Part shown: positions 1 to 12,000 of the stretch, one piece after another
How the letters are laid out: every line of letters starts with the position of its first letter
Numbering within the stretch: the stretch's first letter is position 1
Assembly: GCF_020184175.1 (NCBI RefSeq)
Contig: NC_065531.1
Span: 24,635,213 to 24,699,212 of the forward strand
Origin: Aphis gossypii
Taxonomy: Eukaryota; Arthropoda; Insecta; Hemiptera; Aphididae
DNA length: 64,000 nucleotides
Direction: 5' to 3'
Position numbers and translations under genes: made by a program
The notes under the pieces: generated by a model
The model's database searches: none
Seen by the model: only the letters and a program-made list of their open reading frames with translations
What the model was told of the DNA's origin: nothing

Positions 1-2663
1 AATGTTTGACATTGAGAAACATTTATTGTCATATTATAGTCTAGAACTAAATTAGATACCAATCTGTAAGAATTTATATTTATTACCAAGTCCAATATTT
101 TTTAGTACAATAATATCAATTTATTACATTTTGACGTTTAAAAAAAAAATAATATCATTGACCGTCATTAGTTTTATTGCTGATAATAATATCGTTATTA
201 TTCGTTTGATTTTGTTCGTACAAAATTTATCAGAGTAATACCACTACTGCTGTAACAGTTAAAATTGGTTGTACGAGTTGCAGTTGTTATATATACTGCA
301 GTATTATATTTATTATACTTCACGATGTTACAGAATAAAATGCATTCGTATGCATTTGTTTGCTGGCTTTTCGGAACGCTCTTCCGCGTGTACCTATGTA
401 TACAAAAGGCCTTGACCCTTTCTATTGTCTTCAGTTCCGCTTTCGTACCTTCACCTCTGCTTACTTCACCATCAGGATATACTAGCACCAGTCGTGATCA
501 ATACAATTTAACTATATATATAAATATAGGAGTCCGAGTCGTATAAAATACTCGGCTCTCAGATAGCGTATATATGTATCTGCTGATATAAAGAACCCCT
601 GGCCCCTATTCTCACTGCAATTATTAGATACCACTACCAAGATACATTTTCTCGCATTGTTTATGCATTTTGGGTACGTTCTTAAAAACTATCAACACAT
701 CGATTGTAGCGGAACATATAGTTTACAAAGGTGTTCGATAAGAGAATGGAATAACCTCCATTATAGTATCTCGGTTTACCTACGTTTTCATATAGACAAA
801 ACAAACGAAAAACAAAACAAAAAAAAAATCTTTGACACCCATTGTTTACGTGCATCGATCGTCAAATAAGGTAATTCTTACCCCGCAAACTTATGAGATT
901 TTTGGTTTCAATTTTAAACCGTTTAAACCTTTAAATATTTTAAATATATCTTACGAATTCAATTTACGACTTTCAAAGTTTGATAAAATCTAATAGTTTA
1001 ATTACATATACCCAATAATCAAATCATATTGTGATGCGTTATTTTAAATTGTTGTTGAAATTTAAACAAACGATTATAATAAGATCGCAAGAACGTAAAT
1101 ATTTTTTTTTAAAACACATTTATTTAGACTAATGTACTACATATTATAATGCGAAGATTAATAGTTTGAAAACTATAGTGGTTCATGAGCCGCTCGTGCG
1201 TTCTAAAACATCAGCCATAGTTCAATGCGTTTTTATTATGACTAGTCGTAAAAAAGTGAAATTTGTAAAAGTAAATGATATAAATTAATGATGTATGTTC
1301 ATATTATTGTATGACAAATGTCGGATGAACACTCTAAATATTACTTTCGAAATTAAACGAATTAACGATGTGTTTAACGTAAATACCTTGATAAGATTTT
1401 CATTATTTCTTATTGCTTAATTTTAATTTATTTGTATTCAAAAAAAATAAAATCCAACTTATATTATGTTTGAAAAATAAAATAAAATTATAATTTTTCC
1501 TTTTCGATTAAATTAAATTTAACAAATCATATAATATGCTTATCAAGATAACACATATTTGTGGATATGATTGAAATATAAGTTTAAGATTGATAATCCT
1601 TCTTAAGAATAATATATATGTTCACCACCGTATTAATATTATTACATAATTTATATTATACTTGATAAATTAATGAAGGAGTGTATTTCGTAAATCTCCT
1701 TCGACCTATAACGTTTGGTAATATGTAAGTTTATTTTAATTTTTAGATATACCATTACTCTAATGATTTTCTCAAACGTACAGCACCTTTTATAAGAACA
1801 TTTCTAAGGATTTCAAATCCTAAGGAGATTATGTTCACGCTTAAGACTTTGCAAACACAAAAATGCTCAAAGTATTATTTTAATGGGAAACGCTCGTCGT
1901 ATTTATGAAAACGGACCTCTTATAAATAAATTCATTGCGAGACTTAATAATGCATAATTCAGTTGTTTGAACGACATTTCATAATATTATATTATGTTAA
2001 AAAATTATAATATTATGTGAGTATAAACCAATGACTTTGCTATTTAAATTTTTTTAAATACCGTATAAATAAAATCATTGACCTGCTACTATTATACAGC
2101 AATATACACATATAATAACATTGTAAACGATAAATATTTATTTATTTGCTTGTACAAACTAAAATAATTAAAATAACTGATTTTATTTCGATGATTTATA
2201 CTGCTGATAAAAATATTATTATAGTTGTTAATTGATTTTTATCGATCGTACGCCCGTCATATATATGTATTTATTATTTTTTTATCAAGTTTCTGACCGA
2301 AAAGTTTTATATTTTAAAAATATCTCTTATAAGTTATAAGTAATAGGAATAAAGAGATATAACTGTATACAAATTACACGGGTAGTATAATAACAAATAT
2401 ACAAAAAAGTTTAGATAAGGTCAATAGAAAGAGTTATGGCAATTAACAGAACATGGATATAGTAATATTTATTTTTAATTATAATTTATAATAATATATA
2501 ATAGTGCGCTAACTCAACGCTACTTTCGGTTTCCATCTGATTTTGACGCATAATTTTGGGTTACTAGATGGTTTTCATTAAAGAGCTTCTCAACGACGAG
2601 CAAGTGAAAAAAAAATACTAAAACATCAAAATTGGATGGTCGCCTCGACAATAATAATTATTT

Positions 2664-2708
<45 letters not shown>

Positions 2709-2735
2709 TGTGGACTTTCGATGGGTCTTGTTCAG
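1..2735. other. AT-rich stretch upstream of first recognised exon
   Basis: Probably intron of the plus-strand gene whose first visible exon starts at 2736, because that exon opens with one base of a split codon and so must have an upstream partner. A GC-richer patch at about 340-500 has open frames on both strands, but I cannot pair acceptor and donor sites in a matching phase. An ATG at 2568 opens a 17-codon frame that does not fit the phase needed at 2736. Nothing else is supported. Confidence 0.5.
2665..2708. repeat. (ATA)n microsatellite
   Basis: About 14 trinucleotide units lie just before the 3' splice site at 2735. The tract sits in the last 75 bases of the intron, so length changes would move the branch-point region relative to the acceptor. 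Confidence 0.9.
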
Positions 2736-3062
2736 GCACAGGCACCGGAACAATAGACGTTCGTCGGATAACGAGAGTGAACAGTCGGGCCGATCGGGCA
2801 AGTCACACCGGAAGCACAGGCACCGGAGCCGTAAGTCGTCGACTGGTGATGACCACGAGCACAGGAGGCACAGGTATCAACTGGTGGAGTCGGAGGGACA
2901 GTGGCGGGAAGTGCAGCGGAGACAGGCTGAGGGCAGGTCGGCAATACAAAAGGCATCTGTGGTACGGCCACGGTCGGGTTACGCGAATAGTGGGCTGGAG
3001 TCCGAGAGCGAAATTTCTCACCATTCTTCGTCGTACCGGAGACGGAAACACCGGAAACACAG
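2736..3062 (+). CDS. Plus-strand gene, first visible coding exon
   Basis: The acceptor is TTGTTCAG ending at 2735 and the donor is AG|GTAATA at 3062/3063. The frame starts with one base of a split codon and ends with two. It encodes 108 whole codons rich in Arg, His, Ser and Lys, including the pieces RHRHRNNRRSS and RRRKHRKH. In the middle sits a less repetitive part, QLVESEGQWREVQRRQAEG, followed by SAIQKASVVRPRSGY, which looks like the conserved core of the exon. A second AG six bases downstream forms an in-frame tandem acceptor. Frames on the opposite strand are shadows. Confidence 0.88.
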
Positions 3063-6000
3063 GTAATAACACTAATAAAGATAATAATGATGATAATTAT
3101 GTCCCATTTTTATAACATCGTAGTAGAGTTAATACAATCATTCATTTGGATATATTCGCATTATATTTCCATATTTTTGAATTTTCTAGTAATATTTACT
3201 AGGTACAGTTTTTTTTCCTGGAAAATGTGGTGTAGCTAAAGAGTTTAAAACGATAGCTGATAATTCTATGGTTTTTGAAAATTGGTTATTATTTTTAGAT
3301 TGTTGCTGTCAATATAACTTGTGTTTGTGAATAAAAATATTAAAACGTATTATTGATAAAGGTTTATTAAAATATTTTATAACAGTTTATTGAATTATAT
3401 AATGTATTGCAATTCTATGTTTTAAACATAACAATCAAAAGCGGTACATTATGTTGTATTTGATTGGTATTTTTATCTATTAACAATCGTTATTGACATC
3501 AATAACAATCTAAAAATAATGAGTATCTATGATCTATCCAAATCAAAGAGTCGATTATTCATATTACCCGGAAAAGCTGTTATAAATCATATTATTAAAA
3601 TGAGGAAGATATGATTAAATATGAATGTTTGAAAAAAAAATATTTCAAACTTTAGTTGAGTAAAATTTGGCGATTTTGGAGCACATATTACGTACATCAA
3701 ACAGTTTTTATTGCATTGTATTCACTGTCATTATGAAAACAAGGTAGCGTTTGCTGGGTGGCCTCGTATATAGGTATCGTGTTTACCATAGACATAATGG
3801 CCGGTGGTAGGGATCCCAAATATATTGTGGGTATAATAATATACTCTCCTTGAGCTTCCGGTTTCCGGTTCAGCGGTTTCACCTCTCTTCAACGTTAGAT
3901 TACTCGCCACGACGTCGGAAGTCATGTGAATGAGGGGTATGGCGATTATATTCGTAATATAGATACGCGGTCGACCGCAAGTCGAAAAGGGATATCATAC
4001 AAGACTGGCAGTTTTATGCATAACGTGTATATAGCGTTTGATCCAACTGCAGTGTTTGCATTAAAATGTCATCAAACACATTTCTCGACAAATTCCTCGT
4101 TGTATAAATATCTGTATAGTAATTCGATTAACTATCATGACTTTAAAAATATACCATAGACTCAGATTAAGTTATACAAGCTCGACATTTTTTAATAATT
4201 ATTTTGTTAATTTCGAAATTTTTTAAAGTCTATTTGACTTATTATACTATTACTAGGTATCTACGTGAAATGTTAAGCAAAGATAGTTTCAACCGTCTGC
4301 TAAATTGAAATGAGTATAGGTAATTCACTCGACGTGAACACAATAAATTCGACAAAGATAAATAACACAATATTGTGCTAGTATATAGTTACATATGGTT
4401 AACTCGCAGTTTCCGATAATGTATACGCCATAAATGGTATTTGAAATATTATACAAATACTCTATGATCGGTTGATGATTTTGCGCAGATCGCGATCCAG
4501 ATCACCGTCAGAGGGTAGCAGCAAGACGCGTCTGCCGGAGGAGCTCAAAAAGCATTTGGAATTTGAACTGGTCGAAACGGACGGCATGACAGAAGAACAG
4601 TTGCGAGAAATACCGTATACGGCGGTGAAAACATCCTTGAAGACCAATAACTCGTCACCACCCCTGTCATCCAAACGGAAAACATATTCGTCTCGAAGAG
4701 CTAAAAGGTCGGTATATAACTTTGTATATAACATCACATAGTATATTATGTATCGTTAGAGTGAAAAAATCACCGTATACATTGTTTTTTGTTTTCTTGC
4801 CCCTACTTATCTATACTATACACACTATTAGCACACTTACCACGTCGTTTATTGCACGGCGATCGTTCATTGAGATAATAATATAGTATAACCGTACACG
4901 GTTACTATTATAGCAGGCTCACACTTATTTCCTTGTCAGGGGTGTTGAACATATTATTTTTTAAAGACATAGTAATATATATATATATATATATAATATC
5001 CATAATAACTATACTAAGAAAATAGGGATGGAAGAAATGTGCTAACTATAATTATACTATAAGCATTCATCTCATTTAAAGTCATAACAACTTACTGTTA
5101 TTCAGTATTTAAATACCTTTTTCGGCTTAGAATAATTTTTATTTATATATTATACGATGAATAATTATAAACATGATTTTGAGATCATTAGTACTACATA
5201 TTCGAATTTTAATTTTCTGTACCAATATTAATAAACAATTTACTTTGATGAAAACGTCATAATTAAACGTTAATAATGTAAAATTTCGCTAAATTAATCG
5301 GAGTCATTTAAAATTATTTAAATCATTATGTATATATAATATTATTATATGGCACTTGTTAAAATAATTGTGGCACAATTCTGCTATTTTATTTTATATT
5401 TATTCTAAAAAGGATTTGTAGAACCTACCTTGTAGAATTTTCCGAGAAAAAAGTCAATGAAAAAAATTAGAAAATTTGGAAATTTTTTCAAAACAATAAT
5501 TAATAATACATTGTTAGGTATACTAGTCTATCAAAAAACTTAAAACACTGTATTGTTTGACGTATTCGTGCCTTGCATTATATATAGTAATAGTTTATTA
5601 ACACCAAATAAGTTGAGTCGTATATTGTTGTCACATTATTATTATTTGTTTGTTTTATTTGTCGTTTGTTGCATGTCGCCTGTTGTATCGTATGGTAGTT
5701 GTTCGTTAAAAGACTCGACAGTACCAGAAGCCGGCGATAGTCCACCGCCTCCGTATAGTGAAGGTCCAGCGGATAAATGTACGGTCGCTGTCGCCGTCTC
5801 CATGTCCAGTTCGAAAAGTGCAAATCAGTTACCAAGGTACGAAGAGCTAAAGCCTCTTACGAACGGATTTTTCATTTAGTGTACGCCGCAGAGCACCAAT
5901 ATAATAATATGTACATTAGAATATTATCATACCTGACGACGAATTTTTGTACATTTAAATTCATCAAAATATTATATATTTATACAATTTTATCATATTT

Positions 6001-9000
6001 TATTTATAAGTGCCTATAATAGTAATAATAATGATAGTGATTTAGTAATTGGTATAATGATACGAAGGTAGTATTATTTTATTGTGATATGTCGTTCAGT
6101 ATGGTAATATAAAATACCTAATATAATATGGGTACACGATATTATATTTTAGTTAATTACAACGCGTCCGCAATGATTTTAATTAACGGAACTACGGTGA
6201 ACATGAAAGCACGTCGTTTATTTTTTTGTACCCAATGATATTAAAATATCGTAAAGTTAATTGAATTCTGTATAATATTATTTATTAGGTATTATTATGT
6301 TTATAATTATGAAAAAAAATCAATTTTTAGATGGCGAGAAAAACGAGAAATGTATTTCAAATGCAATTAAAACAAAAAAAAATGTATAATATTATAATTT
6401 ATTCCTATAAAGGTGGTAGGTCTCACTCTTAAAAATCATTGTGATACGACGTAATTATTTTGTTTCAAATGCGATTAAAATATGAAAATTAAATGTTGTA
6501 TGCTCTTATAAAAAAGTATCTTAAACTGAATGAATAAAAAAAACACCATTACGTTTGACCACTGTGAGTTGTGAAGTATTACGCCGATCCGATATAAAAT
6601 CGTTCAATTTATTGTACATCATAAAATTACTATAATCGTCGTTGACCGGTCTCACCGACTATCGTTGAATATTTGAACCAGATTTTTAGTTAATTATAAG
6701 TTTTCATATAACTATACAAGTTTATAACACAGATAACTCCTTCGATGGCCGATTTGTTATTTTCCTTAATTTTTACAGTACCAAATTTTAAGTGTATGAT
6801 GTTTTAGTCACCCCTGTTTTAATAACTTTTACAAATTCGGTCAATCACGTTCTTTTTTTTTTAAATATGGAATTCAAAAGTGTTAAATTTCCAAAACACT
6901 GATATTTCCTTTTTAAAATCAATATACCTAGGTTAACCAAATATAATGTACGAGTACAATGAGTTATAACGATTAAAATAAAATGGATATTTATTTTTTA
7001 AATAAATTAAAACCATTTTTTAGCATTTTGAAATTATGAATAAACCAAAAGGTTCTAAACATATTCATTGTATGAAAATTATTATAATTAAATTAACTAT
7101 TTTATTTCTTCTATAGGTACCTATTTCCTACTTGCAATGTATAAATTATAGTAAGGGTTTATATTTTATTACTGAGAAATGTCTAACTTAATAACCTGAA
7201 GTTTGATTGTTTAAACACAATTTTTATGTATAGGAAATGTTTAGTATGGATTAACCGATGATTTTTAAATAATGATTTAGATCATAGTAATGATAGTATC
7301 TCATTTGAAATAGGTATTTTTTTTTTAAGTTGAGTTGAATTGGTTTCCGATTAAAAAAAATATTTTATTAGCCGAATTTATTCCCGTTTGTGTTCAGGTC
7401 AAATAGTTACAACTTTAATTTAATTTTAAATAGTTGGTACAAAATACAAATTAGATAGTTTAAAATATAATGCTTACACTCTATAGTAGCAATAGATTGT
7501 TGGAAGTTTAAAAAATGATCGCTAATACCCGTTAACGAGTTAACTAGTGAGGTACCTATACGCATTTATTCGCTATATGGGTATATCACATATATTCTAT
7601 GTACTTCTGAAAATAATGTTAGTGACTAGTGAGCATTGTAATGTTTCGAATAACACATCGTAATTTATTTTATACTCATACCCATATAAATTAAATTTGT
7701 TTTCGATTATACATCGATCGTGTTTTAATTTATATTTTTAATTTTAATTATTCATTATTATGGAGTTTAAGTTTAGTGAAAAGGAAACTAAGTTGTTGAT
7801 TATATTTTTAACCAAGCCTACTATACAGTTGATAGTCTTAAGTCTATAAGATTGAAAAAAAATATGGGTAATTAAACGAGAATCAATCCGATTTACCTTA
7901 ATAAAATACATTTTTCAAACGGGAACCAATTCAGTACAGGCCGATAGTACTTTTAATCTATTCTTACGGCACTAATTGATTTATCTGGAATTTTTTTTTC
8001 TATAAGAAACACACTCTCTGCAACAATTTAATACATTTTAAGATAAAACGTAATGAGACGTTTTAAATTTCTATCATTCAATAGTGAGTTTTATAAATTT
8101 GATAAGAATTTTGATTTCAGTTGATATAATTAAAGAATTTCATTGAATTATGTAAAATTATCAATTAATGCTCATACATATATCCATAAAACAACTCACC
8201 AAATATTGAAAAAACTTAAAATTAAAATTTTTTAATTTGGGTGGTTAGCTGCACACAACTTATTTATCGGCTGTATGAGTATTTTTATATTCTATGTTAA
8301 CATTGTGATGTCTACGCAAAAAGTTGGTTCTTACAGCAATCACATACCTCATTATCGTATAATTTTTCATTTCAATTGTATTGGGTCGGCAACGACACGG
8401 AAGAGGTTGTGCACTGCTGAAAAGTATTATAATACTTGTATGATATTATAATAAATTAAAACTTAACGCATAGTAATAATATTTTGCCAAATAAAGAATT
8501 TTTGTTTGTTTAATTGGCTCCACCGCAGCGTTCTTTTTAATAAACCAATTGGTAGATACACAAACCAATAACAAACAAAGAACCTTATTATAATCTAATT
8601 TTAAGTTTTCGCATAATTTTATTATCAAAATATTATTTTTTAGTACAGTACAAATATAAAATTATATTTTCTGTTGTGTAATGTCCGTCAGATTTCTTTT
8701 ACCACGGTTACAGCACGTGAAAAATATTTTATATTGCAAAGTAGATTTTTTTTTTTTTTGGTTTGAATGGATAGGCACTTTTTATCAATCACGCAAAATA
8801 ATCACCATGGTCTACATTTTATCACGTTGTAAAGATTCCAATAAGTTAATTCAATATTATATTATTAATAATAAATTATAAAATTTGATTAAAATCAATG
8901 AGTTATTGACAAATTTAACGAACGTATATATTTAGGTATTTTTATCACCAAGTTTTTTAGCGATTTATCTGTATCTTAAAATGTTACTCGTGAATAATTA

Positions 9001-12000
9001 TTATTACAGATCAGACTCTATTATTAGTAGGGCTGATAAACAAAAAAATTATTTCTTTGATAAAAAAAAAAAAAAAAAAACGATTAAATACCCAAGTTTA
9101 TAAAGTCAACGATAGCAAATACCGATCGATTAAGGCACAACTAAGTACTTAAGTATGCAAATCGTTTTTTTCTTCTTTAATTTTAATTACTGCAATAGAT
9201 TATACATGTAAAAAATAAACTTTTAACGTTTTTTTTTTCTTTTCGTAATGTATAAACTGCAAGAATAAACTTTTACGTACAACAGCACGCGCAGCATTAA
9301 AAGTTGAGAAACTTTTTTTATCCTGTTCAAAATAATATAACTTGTCACTTTATATAATCATAGGTTTTTTTTTTTTTGGAGCTTAAAATTAATCATTAGG
9401 GCTTTTGTGGCTGCATTGATATTGTATAATATATATGGTGATAAAATTCATCTTTTGTATAATATAATAATTAATACGTACACTGTGCATATTATTAAGT
9501 ACCCTCTTGTAAAGACGAGACACGTTTTATTTTTTACGCTTAAATACTTTCTCGTCCTGAAAAATACTTAAGAGAAACTTTTAATACTGTATTGATTTTT
9601 TTCTCACAGCACGTCAGAAACTTATAAAGTCAGAAAATCGTCAATCATAACGATCAAACACTACGATAACTTTTTATTCAGTGTATATCATTATATTATG
9701 CTTATATATAATATGTATATTATAATAATTAGTATCCAAACTTCAATGCTAAATGCATTTTTTTTTATGGCAAATAGTCTGGTACGATGTTTTCTGAATT
9801 TAAAATTCAACGCGTGTCACAGAGAACCCTATGAGAATTACATATTTTATTTTGACTTTTTTCATCTTTTGTGATTTTTAAGTGCATATTAATTATACAT
9901 CAAAAAAGTATCAGCTTAAGATGGTGAGAAAAAATGATTTAATTTCACTTTTCTTTTTTTCCTGTATTTATCCGTCCACACAATTTGTTAATAATCGATA
10001 TATTTTTTTTAAAATACATTGTAAAACGAATTGGTTTATACGTTGCATATACCACCATTTACATCGAATTCATTTAGATTAGATGCTTTTCGTGCGTATC
10101 TTATTATAGGCGCTTTCAATAAGTAAAATAATTGTTAATTTTAAATATATATTAGAATAATAGTATTTTTTAAGTCCGTGGTTCCAACATTTTGTAGTTT
10201 TTATATTATTAAAGCAATCAAAGAACATCGTATGTACTTACCACGATTTTTTGCATTTTACAAAACCGACATTCAACAAGTTTACGATGAAAGGTGAAGT
10301 TATATTGTTCATCACGAGATTTGTTTTGGTTAAAAAAAAATGTCTGAAAATCATTATTTTAACCACTTTGGTTGATTGCGGAATTAACGGATAAGGCTAA
10401 TGGGGTAGAAATAAAAATGCAAAACGATCCACCTAACTTTATTCGATGGTATAGAGACTTTAAGGACATAAAAAAAAAAAAGTACACCAGCGAGTATAAT
10501 AATAATATAAATTCATACATATAAATATAATATTATTTATGGTACAATATTTTTGATTGTCACGTGTTCTCCAATTCCACTGTTAACTCCACCTAAAACA
10601 AAATTATCATGAAAATTGGTTTTTAAGAGAACGCCTCGCTTATAATCTCTTCGTCTACCAAACGTACCATGTTAAAAATGTTTGTTCTTTAGAAATGATT
10701 TCGTGCTTTAAACGTTGGTTTTTTAGGATATTTTGATTATTATTTAGTTGGTCTTGAGTATTTTTATAATATTTTAATGATTTATGCTTAACTTGAAATT
10801 TAAAATAGATATATCGTAAAAATCCGACGTACAAACGCAGATAACGTTTTTACTAATTACGAGTTTAATAATTATTGACCAATTATTACTGTACACTAAA
10901 CTGTTTTAGTAGATTAAAAATTTTAAATTTACATTGGTGTACGTTTGTAAGACTGAGACGCACGTGGCGGTGAGGAGTCTTATTTGAAACAGTGAAAATA
11001 TTTGTATGTCACTTATTTAGTATTGTATTTATTTGCAGAACGCAGCAATCTAACCAAAATGGACTGATAACGACGACGAGGACATCTGCTGACCCTAACT
11101 ACAGAACTACGAGCTCCGCGCTATACGCCAACCCATCGACGTTACATGTGGGCTCGGTAAACAGCTATCGTCATTCTAGTCAAGACCAACGGAATCTCAT
11201 GAATCATTCCCGATGGTGAGTAATAACATAATAATAATATAAAAAAAAACTTGTAGGATACAATTGTACATAGACTATGGTGCTAGTGTAAAAAAAACAA
11301 GTCCTGATACAGTCAAAAGTTATATTTTGAAAACTTTTCTAATTTTCTGTATTTAGATACAATATAATATCACGTTCTTTGTTAATTAAATTTTTTTAAT
11401 TTAGTACATACAATTAACAATTGATAATAAAATTAGTGGTTTACAATCTAATTTTTCAAAAAATAAAAACAAAAGCCTAATAATTGGTAAACTCGAGTGC
11501 GATGAAAGTTATTTTTAAGTTCTTTTTTTTTACTATATTCTGATTGTGTTTTCAAAATTGTTCTCTAGTTGCGAATGTTGTGGCCTAATTCATTTCAATT
11601 ATTTAGGATACACCATTAAAAACACTATTTTTTAAGAAATATATTAATTTAAAATGATTATTTTATAACAAACAAAACTTTTTATTACTTGAAAAATAAT
11701 AAACGTCATATATTTAATAATAAAATAATAAAATAAAGTAACTATTTCAAAAAAAATATAGTAACCAGGAAAATTATCACAGTTATTCTATTTTTGAGAA
11801 CGGGCAGAGGTTTTTATTTTTATATTTACGACTTGAAAACTATCTACATTATACCTATTATTGTTAATTGCTTATTATATTTCAAACCTCTTTATGCTTT
11901 TATGTTTTGAGCTGAGTGTACATTTTCAGATGTATGGGCTCTTGACGTTATTTTTATTATTAAAAACCATTTGTAGTTAGACATCAAGATACGTTTCACA

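Noticed and set aside
2568..2621. ATG with 17 codons just upstream of the first visible exon
   Set aside because: Its only possible donor (GTGAAA) is weak and leaves the wrong phase for the exon at 2736.
3697..4159. Candidate extra exon of the plus-strand gene inside its 3063-4488 intron
   Set aside because: No acceptor/donor pair gives the needed phase (one base in, two out) without a stop.
5590..5698. Apparent hydrophobic, membrane-like segment in frame with the exon at 5699
   Set aside because: It is the translated polypyrimidine tract before a 3' splice site; splice phase with the preceding exon requires the AG at 5698.
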